From Opisthorchis felineus (Eukaryota; Platyhelminthes; Trematoda; Opisthorchiida; Opisthorchiidae), in assembly GCA_004794785.1 (NCBI GenBank), contig SJOL01004778.1:77814-141813 (forward strand): 64,000 bases of DNA. The letters are read 5' to 3'. The notes beneath the pieces are model-generated. The model saw nothing but the letters and a program-made list of their open reading frames with translations. It made no database searches and was not told the origin of the DNA. Shown one piece after another: positions 1-13,800 of the stretch. The stretch's first letter is position 1; the number at the start of each line of letters is the position of its first letter. Position numbers and translations under genes: made by a program.

Positions 1-59
1 AGCTCGGCGAACAAACCCACAAAAATTTTTGTTTGCTGTGTTGACTATAGAACACGCCT

Positions 60-258
60 GAACAATAATAAATAATAAAATAATCGTTCAGGCGTAACAT
101 CCTTCCGCTGCCTAGTTGCTATGTCACCGGAAGGAGCCTGAGGGCCGAGATACTACCAGGAGGCCTAATCCCATTCGAGATGCCGTAGTTGGGTTTGAAC
201 GACGAACCTACCGGTCAGTAAGTTCCTGCCTTAACCCCTGAGCTATTTCGAGCTCAAG
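60..258 (-). mobile_element. tRNA-derived SINE, family A, minus-strand copy
   Basis: Read on the minus strand this starts with a tRNA-like head: an A-box-like segment (agctcaggggttaaggc), then a B-box relative (gttcaaacccaac). The body ends in a gaacgatt stretch and an ATT-rich tail (about 60-85). The same head, body and tail order recurs at 14765, 23560 and 60345. This supports a SINE transcribed by RNA polymerase III. The copy is diverged. Confidence 0.75.
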
Positions 259-290
259 AATGGAGCAAGATAAACTGGCTTCTTCTGTAT

Positions 291-626
291 TTGTTTGTAT
301 GCAACTGTGTCCCTTTATTTTTTTATCAGCATTTACCCCAAAAGAGGCTTTTAACATACAGAATTTATGCTGTGCTCTCTTCGTTTGGACAACTCACTCA
401 GAAGGGTATTTGTGTTGATCCCCTGAGGCTTCTTTCACTGGCTCACCCCCCTACAAGAGATCACTTTTGGTGGGTCTCTTTGGGGAGTCCCTCCGAAGGA
501 GAGAGATGTATCCACTTGAAGCTTAGAGATATTTGTACTGAACGCACACTGAATAATTTCAATTCAGCAAGCATCGATTGGATTCAAGGGCTTGCCACTA
601 CCCTTCAAGATGCAACTAGCTGTTAG
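291..626 (+). other. Open frame upstream of the VAV exons, possible exon
   Basis: An open frame with no ATG start. A possible splice acceptor (acatacag) lies at about 338, and the frame runs to about 620 through FWWVSLGS, GERCIHLKLRD and SIDWIQGLATTLQDA. The alternating strand-like segment followed by a Trp-containing helix resembles the end of a PH domain, which VAV would need upstream of the mapped exons. I cannot show a C1 or first SH3 exon between here and 1846, and the downstream donor is weak. It may be chance. Confidence 0.15.
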
Positions 627-1845
627 ATTATTCGACCTCAGTGACATTCTAGTGGAAACACTTCAGTTGAGCGTACGGTACAATAAAACATTTCGAGAAA
701 GATACTTCTAGGTTGGATACTTCGTAACTGTGGCCAATTCCGACATTGGTCAGGATGCCGAAAACAAGCAGAGTTTATGGGGCAGTCATGTAGGGTGCAG
801 GAATCGATGGGTTGGTTTCTAACGAGGTTAAGGGCACTGATGAAAGGTGTTCAGGTTGATATATGTTGCGCGTTGGTTTTTTAGTTTGCACAACATGCAT
901 CGCTTCGCGTGAACGACGTACCAATACGAAACGTGATTATCGATTTTCATGCGGATGCTTTACGACCAATTTTCAAGAATCCATCGCTTTCTGTTGTAAG
1001 TGAAATGTTCAAGACAAACAACGATGCCGTTGAGAAGAATCATCCTCATAGCTATTGAGCCAAAGACATGGTCTCGTCTGATGGAAGTGCGTCCGCACAT
1101 TTGTCTTTTTCTCTGAACGAAGGCCACTTCCCTAGTAGTATAGCTAGACTGTCGGATCGGTATGTGGAGGAGTAGTCACTTTTTTTATCTCAACGAACAT
1201 TCTGACTAATTTGGAACTAGGTCGGGGAACTACTCCCCAAAAGCACGGTTTGCCCATCAGAGTCCTTTCATGTTACTGCCTATGGCCCAGGGTTATACGA
1301 AGCGCTTTCTCGGATGTCCAGGTTACTGACTTATGTTTTCGTGGGTTCCAAATATTGTTTTGTTGATGCAACTGAGATCCATGGTGGGATTTTTAACGCT
1401 CTTGTACTACCTCCAAAAAACCCTACAACGAAAACCGGATTGAATTCGTTATAACGAGGAGCCTTTCGTGGGAGTAGTCGCACACCGAATCATGGCTGCC
1501 AAGGTAGACTGTACTGGGCTCTCCCGATTAGGAGAGGTAACTTTTATCGGGGTTGCTTCTGTACTTTTGTTCACTTGATCTAATTCAGAATGATCTCACG
1601 TGTTCAGTGCATAGGCAAACGTTCATGGCTGGAAACGAAATGTTTTAAATAAGGCCTTTAGAGACACAAGGGGTATTTTCTCACGTATAATCTGGTGGTG
1701 CCCACATGACTTACCATTGCATGATGGCTGCTCATTGACATTGATTGTGGCTGATTGCTGTCAAATCGAGTATAACCGCGACTTCGTGTGAAATTTCTGT
1801 CGACTTCGGTCAAGCACGTCTTCATTGTTGCTTTTGTTTTTCCAG

Positions 1846-4800
1846 TCTACCATGGAACTTGGGCAAATGAATCGTTTATCCACCCATGTGTATACAACCT
1901 CTCCATCGCATAACGCCACCGTTACTCCGAATCAGCGCTCCTGGCCCAATCGCATCAGTCTAGCCGGGGAATCGGGCGAAGGGAATTGCATTCGATCCGA
2001 ACACCCAAAACCGGAGTCTTGGGTGACGTTCGAATCGGAAAGCACCTCTCCTTTTCCGTCAAAAGTCAGTGATCCCAATGATCCGCTCACTCGCTACAAC
2101 TGGTAGGTCCGTCCTTGTCGGTTGGATTCAACCGCAACACTGTTGGTTTGTTTTGAGCATTTGCCCTCCCAGTGATTTACATTCAGTGGCCAGTCCCCTT
2201 CATACAACAGGATATGCATACCTGACAAATCGGTTACACATGGCCGAATGGCTGCTTATGTCTCCTACCAAATACAGTACCCCCGGCCACACACAAAAAA
2301 GACCATCACGAAGTAATTTATTTTCGACTGTCTTCGGGGTGGCTACTCTTTGGGGGGATTTCAAATTACGTCGTCGCCAATGGAGAGTTTTGTCGTGGAT
2401 TTCACCGGATGGTGGCATTTCTTTAGAGGGGTATATTACTGCCTCGTTGTGGAAATTCATCCTGGGCACTTTTTGTCATGAACTGTTTGTCAAAATTGTA
2501 TAAGAAGTCGTTTTGCACGAGATAAAATATCCCCAATATTCGACAGGTGTTATATGTTAGGGTGTTTTCCTGTCAGGAATTTTTATATACTGCAAGCCGA
2601 AGTTCTATAAACCCCAAAATTCCGCTGCCTTTCACGTTTTGACTTTTGATCAGGTGTCCTTGTACAGATTCGACTTCCTAGAAAGTCCGCAGGTAATCTG
2701 ATTAGCTGGCCTCAATTAAGTGCTCGAGTCAGTGCGACTTGAGATATCTGTTTTTCTCTGTAGCGCTTTGTATACGACTAGTCTGAAGGGGTTTTACCGA
2801 CAACTTCATGCAGTGATTGCTGTTCAAACCCTAAGATACTGGTTTGCCTGTTTCTTGGAGTGTGCTGTTTATGTCTGTCCGTGTTTCATCTAGGTACATG
2901 GGTGAAATGGACCGTGCGGAAGCCGTTTCCTTGCTTGCCAATTGTGAAAATGGCACGTTCCTTGTGCGTGTATCCAAGAGTGCTGAACGGTTGGGCGAGT
3001 ACTCTCTCTCCCTGGTTTATGGTTATCCCCGCCACATCCGCATACAACGTCTGCTTACAGTCGATGGTTCATCTGTCGCCTATGGCCTTTGTGAGCTGGA
3101 ACAGTTTCCAAGTATTCCGGTCAGTTGCCCATATCGTTCCCTTCAGATGCTCCGGCTACCTACAAACTTACTTATTACCCCCCCCCATCCCCACTCTGTT
3201 CACATACTGCCATCTCAAAGTTCACGTTTCGTTCGGTTCAGATATGCCAACATTTTTAGGTAGATTGAACAAGACAGGGGAACAATAATACCTGTAAGCA
3301 CGTCCTATTTTCGCATTACTACCATGACCAGTTACCCAAGGAACACCTGTAACACCTAATTGTGTGGTTATAAAGTGAACTATTTTAATCCATATATCAA
3401 AATATGTGTGTAGCTGCGGCCAACGCAACCTACAAACCAAATCCAGGGCTTTCAATCAAAAGCTTTCTGTGGCTCTAGTAAACCCTGAGCCCTGGCGGCC
3501 AAAAATGGAGCTTTGTACTTCGCTGTTCGTGTTAAACACGAAAGTCGGCAGGAGAGGAACAGTTGACAGTGTACAACTGCAAAGCGATTAAATGTCATGA
3601 CAAATCGCCTTTTTGAGTGATTATCCGCAGTCGTTGTCATCTCTTGGTTGTTTTGAAATTCCAAACTACATAAAACTAAGTACTGACGTCTCCCCGGCTG
3701 ACGGCGTGAACTGCATACCACTGAGTTAGGTGAATCTGGGTTACCATTAATCGCCTTTTTAAGAAGCATAGCACTTATTGCTGTTTTCAACGTCCGGCAT
3801 CCATCGTGTCAGTTGTTCCCTGTTTTTCTCACATGTGGAGTTGTGTGTGTTTCCGTGACGTCTACCTCTTTGTGAATGGGCAACCGACTTTTCCGGACCT
3901 AATTTTAACATTCTAGTCTAACATACCGACACTCGTGTCCGGTTGTGCTCCCAAACAGGGCGTATTTTAGCGTGCTCACGACCCCATGCATATGAATATC
4001 GTCTTATCCTAAGTCGACACGTCAACCGCTTTCCTCGTCCGACAGACTAACGGGAATATGGAATACCATAGGATGTGGAAATATGTGCCTTTGGAATTTA
4101 AGTGTTCTTCGTATAAACCGGATGCTGAATCAGTGAGTTAAAGTTTATTCCGATGAAAACTAACAGTAGCACATTTCTGTCCACTTCCCATCTGTTTTTC
4201 TACCGTTCGTGGTAGATTGCAGGCCAGGCGGGAATTTTATGGCCGTTTTTATTGTTATTATCTCTTGTTTAGAACTCCACCGGAACATGCACATTTTATC
4301 ACCCTCATTTCGTGCGAAAGACCAATGCTGGTTTTGGGCCACAGTGCCGTCGATTGTGATCTCCACACATAAATAGTCAGTTGCTGATTCCACTCGTATG
4401 CTGTTTCCATTCAGGGGCTCGTATGTCGAGCTGTTTCGCTGAACAATTGTTTGGTTTGCGATACATACCTGCGTGAATTTCTACGTGTAGTCATTTGCTT
4501 TACTCTGCCAAATGTCTGAATAGATCTATCGATCGCACTATAATATTGAAACTATTCAGCGCGAAATGTTAATAGGATTCTCGCCAATTTTTTCGCACTA
4601 TTCATGCTAATGGCTGAATCCACAACCATATTGGATACGCATTCGATTTTGAATCAGGATCCACGTTGGTCGATTTTTGCAAATCGCGTGCTGAAGGGGC
4701 GCGAAATGTTGTCCGAACCAGAATGAAGAATAACATCATTGCTCTCAAAAATGTAAAAATATCTACCAGTTCTGACAGACCTGTATCGTGTGCATTCTTT

Positions 4801-7800
4801 TTGTCAACTTCCTCACGATTTCCGCCTCGAATTGTTATAGTTTCTGTAGGATAACAGGTCCCATTTCGCACAGTATGAAAGGCACAGCCATCCACATAGA
4901 CCTATCCCGCCATCAGACTCCAAGACTTTTCGATAGGATTAAGTCCGCTCGCCCCAACCCATGTTCTTTATCTCATGAGACAATAAACGCAACTGAGGAT
5001 TTGAGGTCTATGTACCACCGCGTTATCACGTTGGTAGATCTTCAACTCCAGTCGGTTTTCTGGAATTGAAAAAAGCATTCAATATTGTGATATGTGGACC
5101 GGTTGAGAGTCGCGAATTGAGTTTTTCCATTTGCAATACCCTCATACGTTACCATTTCCAAGCAAACACAATGGTTAGTTCGTCGAAGTTGAGGTGCCAA
5201 TTACGTGCAGAGCAGTATAAAGTCGTGAATGAATAGCAAACTACATCAGGGCGACCGCAGTGTTGTGCACCGTTTGCCGCAGCCAAGGTCGTTATTTCAC
5301 CAGAGAAATACGTACCCACCAAGCGCTGCACACTGCATCCCCTAATACTGGCCACTACTTTGAAGAATTCAAATCACTTTCCTTGTCGCCCGTCATATAA
5401 TGCCCCCTCCCCTTCGAAGAGAGAGTACCCATGTAAAGGCCTATAGTGGTGAAGGAATGCTTTAAGTAGTGTGTACAATGTAAGACTAATTTATAGGAGA
5501 GAGTGGGTCTGCGCCGTCGGTTCACAAGCGTCCTAGTCTCGTGTGTTCTTGTCACCATACAGACGCGGAACCAGGTGAATGACTGTTGCACACTTCAAGA
5601 ACAGAGTGGACTAAACTTGCAACCATTGTTAAGGAAACTGGACCTGCAGACATAGGTTATTCCCCTTTGGAAGGCGTTCTGCGCCATTTTAGAGCCACTG
5701 ATCTACATGTAAACATCATATTAGCTAAATTTGGGTCTATGCCTTTTCTGCTATCACCATTGAGCTATTGTGCAGGGCGATGCAGTTGATGCAAGTTGGA
5801 TGACTGATGCTATCAAACCGGTTTTTTCCACTGGTTTCTGGTCTGACGTATACTGACCACAGAATCGGGTAATAGGTTTGTGTAACTGGAATGTCTGCCA
5901 ATCTTTTGAAACCTCTATTGCTAAGGTATTGTACTTAAAGATCTACTGGGTTTATTGTTCCGGCGAACAATCATCACAATGCTCAAAGTCTTTACGTTGC
6001 CACCTGACTTTTGCCGCATGTTTGTCACTTTTGAATACTAGAACACAATTCTGACGTTCACCGGGGCGTAGGAGCAAAAAACGTGCGAGTAGTTATAAGG
6101 CCACTAATTAATCAGCCTTCATCCTTCATAACCAATGCCCACTGGTATTGGTTTTTATACTTCTAACAACTCAAAAACGTTCGTTTAGGGGCTGCTGTTT
6201 ATTTTCATCTTGGTCTGAGATAAAGAATGCATAGACCATTCAGCAAGGGGATCAGGTTCATCGGCTCATGTGGCGTGATGGCCATGCAGAAACCAGGATT
6301 GATACTGGAAAAAGTGACTTGATGCATGCCGATCCCCTGTTAAAAGCGTAGTACTCCTGGAACACAACAAATCTTATTTTCACACGATTGACTACCATGC
6401 ACTTCGAGTTCGCCTTCATTTGACAGAAAGGTACTTGTGTTCAGTTGCGTTCGAATGAAACAGCCTTTTGATTCAAAGACTAATCGTCCATCCCAAAATG
6501 CCGAGTAATTTTGGACTTAGTTCGTGCACTTTATGCAACGCTCCTACTAAGTACATGAAATGGTGTCTATTCACCGTCGAAGACAGACATGTCGTGGATG
6601 TCCTGTGCTTGTAAGTTCGTTTTCCATCGAGTTTAAATAGGTTGCTTACGCGTCCCGATCGATGATGGATACCACAGCGTTGCCAGTGACAGTACAAGAT
6701 TCCCTACTGCAGTTTCCTCATTCGATTTGTTGGCTCCTGTCTCGTTCCACCGCCAAACCTATTAGGGACTTATGTTGTTCGCCACTCTAGATCACTTAGT
6801 TAATCCGCTGGTAATAGGTCCAAGGCGGGCACTGAAGAATAGACCCACGCGGCATATCCTATCTAAATGCAAATTGCTTGCACTGCTGGTCGAAGGTTTC
6901 AGTGTTCAACTACTGGCTTGAGGTCACGGGTTCGAAACTCCTTGGAATTTGGTGACCTGTGCACTGCTGATGATTCTCAATAAGGATGAAACAGCTGTAC
7001 AGTGATTCTCAGCTCTTCGGCTTCACTTACAAGACGAAATTTCGATTAAAATTTCCAAATCTGTATGACAACTGCTTGTGCCAATTAACACTGGGTAGTG
7101 CTTAATATAGGGGTACTTCATGTCCATGTGTGTGAGCGAACTGTCGAAAGAGCGATTTAATGCACAATCTCCTGGGAATACGAATATATGAGAGAAAAAC
7201 ATTTAACCTGTGTGTTGTGTATATTCTCTGGTTTCGTCCAGATATTACTGACAACCACAACTCAGGGATCCAGAATTGCATATTCAGGTTGGTTGATCCT
7301 TAATCTACCAGATTCCATTGGTCATGAGAGTGAAGCAGATGCCGTACTCAGATAGTTCCTTGAGTGCCCACGTAACCAATTGTGGACTTTCTTAGCAGGT
7401 TTTTTTCTCGTGGGCTTTTGAAGTACGAATCATCACTGGCTAGATGTCCCCCGACTTTGACTGACACAATGTGGTCCAACCTTCCTATCCTTTCAGAATG
7501 ATAGTTTCTGCGCTGCTGGTCACAGTTTTCACGGCTCGCCAAATCAATCTACCTGCTGATTAGCATATTTCATGTTAAGTTTGACGTTAGACGAAATAAC
7601 CATCGTAAAACTACCCAGGATAATTGGTTGTTCTTTCTACGACACTGTCTCAAGGACATACTTCGGCCTAAAGCTTGGTCTTGTATATGGCTAATGTTTC
7701 TACGGCAAGCTCTCCGGCATCATGGGCGTGTCCTACTTGTTAGACGAAAACCTTGTTTTACGATTGTCTTGTGCGTGTTGTTCGCTGATTCGTTTAGGGA

Positions 7801-10800
7801 TTGATGCACCCGAACCAACCTGAATGCCCGATTATACACAGCTTCGAAGCTCACGGTAACGGCACATGTGCACCACTGCGTCGTGTAACGATCCTTCAGT
7901 CAATCCATTGAAGCTTATGTCGGGTCTTTCTGTCCATAACATGTACGAGCAATAATCCTGTGTTTACTATTTGCTTACAAGTTGGGATGCTATGGAGTAC
8001 GTTCAGCAGCTATTTTTTATCTGAGTTGTGGGGTTCCAGTTTGTTTGCCAGAGTCAGTTTGAGCAAAAGCAGCGTCCGCTGTCCTGTTATCTTTTATCAT
8101 TTGTCTGATTAAGGTCAAATCTGTAGGTTATCACACTCACTCTTATGTGGCGCACGTTGTGGTCGCCTACTTGTCCTATTCTGTGGGTTTTCTCCAAAGT
8201 ACTCTCTACCGCCGATACCACTGTTTTATCTGTTGTCACTGTCTCCAATCTGTATCATCATTGGTAACATATCCTCTCGTAACGCTGCTTACTTTGTAAA
8301 TGAGTATAATTCACAGCAAATCCTCTCGTTATTCGGTCGGTTTCCAGGCATCAACTCAACGAACTGTCAAATCATTTAGCATATGGATGATCTCGTTCTG
8401 TTTTGTATAGACGTAACGCACTACCCATAAAGTTGCTGAAAACTCCTTGACAACCCACGACTGGTTTCACCCTTCTTAGGGCTCATCAAATAGGCGCGGT
8501 CCCCGAGTTTTCGTCAATCTTATATTCTACTTGAACCCAAATTGAACGAAATTCGACTTATCCACTCATCTGCATACCAATTTGATTTTCACGGGAGACT
8601 CGCCTGAATCCTAACGGGAAAACATTGGAAAGAAGAGATTCAGTTGGGATATAGATGAGTTCCCCGTGAAAACCAAATTGGTGCGCAAGTGAGTGTATTT
8701 ATCGAATTACGTGCTATTTGTGTTCAACCAGGATATAAGGTTGACGGAACCTCGGGCACTGCGCCTACCTGGTGAGTCCAAAGAAGAGTGAAACCGGTCG
8801 TAGGCTATCGTGGAGTTTTCAGCAACCTTATGGGTAGTGTGTTACTTCTATACAAGATAACATAAACAGTGTAAACCCTTTAGTAGCCTTCAGCTTTTTA
8901 GAACCCGCATACCCTTATTACGCAATCGTACAACGTATGACGTTGATGACAGCCAGTTGAATGGTGTTGACAATATACTACCGTTATCGGGACAAACTTG
9001 ACGTGACCGTTGATTTTTATAAGGGTGAAAGCTCGTTTTACAATGGTCTTAGCTGTAGGTGGGCAGTCGCTGCTAGGAGACGCGTCTGGAAATAGGTGTT
9101 ACCATAGTAAATGGGCGATGTTCTTGAACATCTGTCCACCATTACGAACAAAATGGTCGGAATAAGAGCTCTACTGGTTTTGAGCTTAAACCACGACCCT
9201 GGAATTCTTCGACTTGTTATATTGTCTGAATTGTGAACACCGTTGTACAAGCGATCAAGTACACATCTCGGTGCGTAGCAACTGAAGAGAAATTTAGTCA
9301 CGAGTTCGACTTATCGATGCTAAGAATCAGAAAACATATTTCCGAGCGGATATGGTTGGTGATATTCGTAGAAACCTGAACTCATAATTCAACATCCAAC
9401 AGGGATGCAACGATTGTCATTCGCACAGGACTCTCACAGGACCGGCCAAAATAGTTGTCTGGTACGTATAAGTCCGTGTCAGTATTTGAATAAGATCAGA
9501 AAACCCTTCAATCTATTCACGGTCTTACTGTTAGCATACCTCATTTCTGGATGGAACCCAGTGCCATTATCATATATGTCCCGTAAGTTGACCAATAAGG
9601 TTGTTTGTGGTTTACGTATAAGGTATCAGTGATCGTTGAACGAATAAGTGACCAAAACAATCGATTGTTGGGTTGTTACTCTGGTTTTCGCGCACGGGGT
9701 TGCCCTGTTCAATAATCATAGGATATCGTTCTCTCAGATAAGGGCTCTCTTCCAATAAAATCAAAAAGTACAAGAATGCTCTGGCATTCTCAACCAGTTT
9801 CCTTAATCGCACACAGTTAAGGGTAGCTTGGTGAATCAACTCTTCCCTGAATAGAAGTTTTGATAAACCGACCGGTCGCAATCTGACCTATGTTGATGAC
9901 TTTGTACTGTACATAGAGTAAAGGCGCCGCAGTTCAGTTCAACGTCATTTCATAATCGCATTCCTCTTACTTGCGCGTTTTTATCCTTGTTGATAGGCCC
10001 TAATCGATCACTACTCCAAAATCTCCCTAAATCGATGTTTTGACGAGGTCGACACAACTTTGCTCTACCCTTATCAGCCATGCCCTGGTAAGTTCGTACT
10101 GTGTAGTTGATTGTCGTTGTCCACGTTTAAGAAACCGCCACTGTTTTCGTTCCCCTCCACTTTGTCACTCTTAAAGCAGATGTAAAACTATCTAGCTTGT
10201 TTCTTCATGGTAACTAGCCTATGCTGAGTACCGTCATACAAATTCGTTTGCCGTCCTCGCGTTAAATAATCGTGGCTTCAAAGCAGTTGCCTGCCCTTCT
10301 AGTATGTTCAGCTTATGATCAATTTTGTAATTTAGTGTTTTTCAACGGAACTGAAGTTTATGGTAGGCTGGTTTGATCCAGATTCCATCAATTTTTCGAG
10401 TGACGGAGCAAGAAACAGTTTATTGCCTATCGATTTCTTCCGCTGGTGGGCATTGAGAATCGTCTGTCACGCAAGCACAGCAGTTTTCGATCTTCACCTC
10501 ACATTTCGCGGTCCATTTTATTCTACATTACTTCACTTCGAAGCCATAAGACGTAGGCCAGAAGGTTGGAAGATGTTTCTGCCAGTACCCTATACTTCTA
10601 TTTAGTAACAAGAGAACACCAATGAGTCACGTTTGTGTGCCGTAACGAATGTGAGGGTGATTTTTGAGATTCTCAGATCTTTGGCGATGACATGATTTAT
10701 ATGTAATCTTCCTCCTTTAAGCGGTTTCGTTAGGAATAAAAAAAACTACTTCAGTAGAAACAAGCAGTTCTTCGATTGGGTACCGTGGATACAGTCTCTA

Positions 10801-13800
10801 ATGCCACAATGCACAAGCAATTCTTGGGATTGCGTGCGCTCGTAATGGGCGTCAAATTGGGATATCCTGATTTTATTTCGAGGCACCTTGGCGGGACAGC
10901 TCAAAGTTCCCCCGGGGTTATTTCACTGTAAAATATCGTAGTGTCCCATGGATTGAGCTTGCTGCTCGCGCCACCACGTTCTGGATTTAGGAGTCGGCTT
11001 TGCGTCTGCAGTCACTCCCTTTACAGTGAACACTCCAATAAAATGCTTGGTTGTCGATCAAGTCACTGTTGATATGTTCACCAAGCTTACCTGTCGGTTT
11101 TCATGCAAACAAAATTATCCACATGCACCTGGTCAACAACCAATGTACAACCCGGAGTTACCAATATCCTGATACATTGTCAATAAAGTTATTACCACCG
11201 CATCCCGCTCCATCGTGTACACGCACGCAATACTCTTCCTAACCCAATAGTGTGGCATCCACCAGTTGGACATTTGAGTCTGTTGGTCTTCCGTATAGCT
11301 TGATTGTTATCAATTGCGTCGCCTTGTGGTTTTCTGGCGTCTCAAAATACCAAGCTGCTACACAGCTGAACTCGTTTATTTGATACTTAACTTTCGTATG
11401 ATTGGATAAAAATGTTGTCAGACATTCTGTCGGAAAAGAGAATTCTGTGTACGCTTCAACAACCAGTACATAACGTTCCGATACTCAATAAGTTGGATGT
11501 ATTTTCAAAAAAACAACCGTGCTCGCGCTATCCTTCATTCAATTGTTGATAAGTTTAGTGCGACAGCTTTGTGTAAGTAAAATCCGACCGCGCTATTGAG
11601 CAGTCCACGCGATTAGTACTGCCAAGCACAGCTATTACAATTTTCCCCATCTGGGGAGACAGGCCTAAAACTTGGCCACTTTTGGTTGGTCTCTTAACTC
11701 TCTCGACCTCTAAAAAGTCTACTTTCGCAGCTGTCAACGAAGTAAGTAGGGGAACACAACCGTACAGTGTTCCCCCTCCCACAATCGAGGATGCGAACGA
11801 AACTAACGAAATCGTTTCGTCAAAAAAATTATCGTCAACCCAAGCTGTCATTCCTGAATAGGAATAATTCCAGAAAGAGAACAGACTGCCCTTTCTGTTC
11901 ACACTACCAACCCCCATAAAACCTCAGTATTGTTTTTGCTCGGTTAGTGCTGTTCCATGGCGCGCACGCCAAAGGCGGTTGAGTCGGTCGAAAATGAGGC
12001 AATACAGAGTCAGATACCGTACATGATAAAGGAAATACTGCCTATGTTAGCTGTAAATCCCTGCTAGTTACATCCGCATTTCTGTCAAACCCGCCGTTAC
12101 ATCATGTCCTAAACGGGTCATGTCACTTCAGAACTCTTGTAGTGAGGAAGCCGAAAATGTCCAGCTGGTTTCAGGCGTCCGTTGCTCTACCTGACCGGAA
12201 GGTCCTGACAAGCTGGTCAGTTGGTCGACACAATCAGGACAGTTATTGGGTCGTCATTCGAAGTGTTGAGCGAATCAATCACACCACTCAAGCATGAACA
12301 TATTCGCTTGTTCAGACGTGATAATTCAGGTGCGCCCATCGTATGCGGAACTGGTGTAAGCACGCTTATCTTGCATGTTAGATGTCCCCAGTCCAAACTC
12401 CGGCATGGCCAAGGATATGAACTGCTGATTCACTCTAATGGGAACGAAACTCGAGCCCTGCGCTTCCCCCCTCCTTTTGTGTGGGTGCACCAGAATAATT
12501 GCGTCAGGACGGTAGGAGCATCAGCCTACATTTCCACTCTGCTTAGTACTTTCTGCATAAGGTGATGCAGAGGGCAGTTATCATCCACTTGATTCCTACG
12601 ATGTTTTGTTTCACATCAAAGCACTCTTGGAATACCCACCCGGCCTTTTGAGGAAAACGACTGGGATCGACCGGCCATCTTATCCTCGAAAAATAGCGGT
12701 GCAGTTGTTTACTGCTCTTATCACTGAGCCATGACCTTTTCTTTTCTAATGGGGCACATTAAGGACACCGAGTTCCCTTCCGTACATCCGGAAACATGTA
12801 ACACAGTCACACACGAAGTGACAGAGATTGGTTAAAATGTATTGAATTTCTCCCCCCAGTAATTCAGCCGATAGAACCAGGGCAACCTCAAGACTACTCT
12901 AGGTTGTTTACGGATACACAACACCGCTTCAAGGAATATCTGTTATTCTGACTGGCTACAGAAGAACATCTGCACAATCGAATTCTGGGGCTGTTGTATG
13001 ACTTGCAATCTGCCACTAGTTATATGGACTCGCGAGATCTGTCTGAGACAACGTACAAGGCTGAGCTACAACCATAGTTCTAAGTCGTTACGAGATGTAG
13101 GCAAGCAGGTTTCTTGAAGCATTATTGATCAATCGGCACAGGACGCTGAGCGCAAAAAGAGGCCTTAGAGTAATCCTGCGGTTGCTCTGGTTTTATTTAC
13201 AGGATAACCGAAAAATGGACATTTTGTGTACGCTTTTGACATTGTTTTTTTCGTGACATCAGACCGCAAAGCGTCAGTGTCATTATCCCGAAGCTGCGTT
13301 ATCCTCTCTTTATTCTTGAAACTGCAGCCTATATTCCAGGTTTTCGGTAGCCTTGTCTATCTGTGGACAAAACATCAGCTGATCCGCTGGGACACTAATT
13401 TTGTGCTCTTTGCATGCTCATTAGCTGGTCTATTAACAATACATGGTCTTCACTGGCCAGGTCATGTACTTCAACTATCGACAGAGCGACTGCTTCACCG
13501 AGTGTTGCTCCCTAAGTTCCAGTGAATGTTGAAACAAAGGCTTGATGGTTAGTTAGTGAGCGATGAAATTTCTGACTGCAGCTACCACACATGCAGCTTA
13601 GGGTAGGCCATGCCCCGTAGCCCTTGTTGCTGTTTGATGGCGTGGCAACTGTACCAGTCACAGTAACCAGCCCAATTAGTAGTCAGCTAGTAAATGCGGA
13701 TCAGTGGCCTCGCTCTTAAAGCTATGACGCTTCCATAGAAAAGGTCTCTCCGAATGGAGACAATTGCTCCCCACGTTTTTCACGATTTGATGCATTACAG

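Larger units (their letters stand above)
1..1845. other. Region upstream of the VAV exons: SINE and repeat edge
   Basis: The first 13 bases match the tail of the Penelope-derived repeat described at 36862. A minus-strand tRNA-derived SINE covers about 60-258. Apart from the weak open frame at 291-626 I see no convincing exon between 260 and 1845. N-terminal VAV exons could still be hidden here. Confidence 0.4.
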
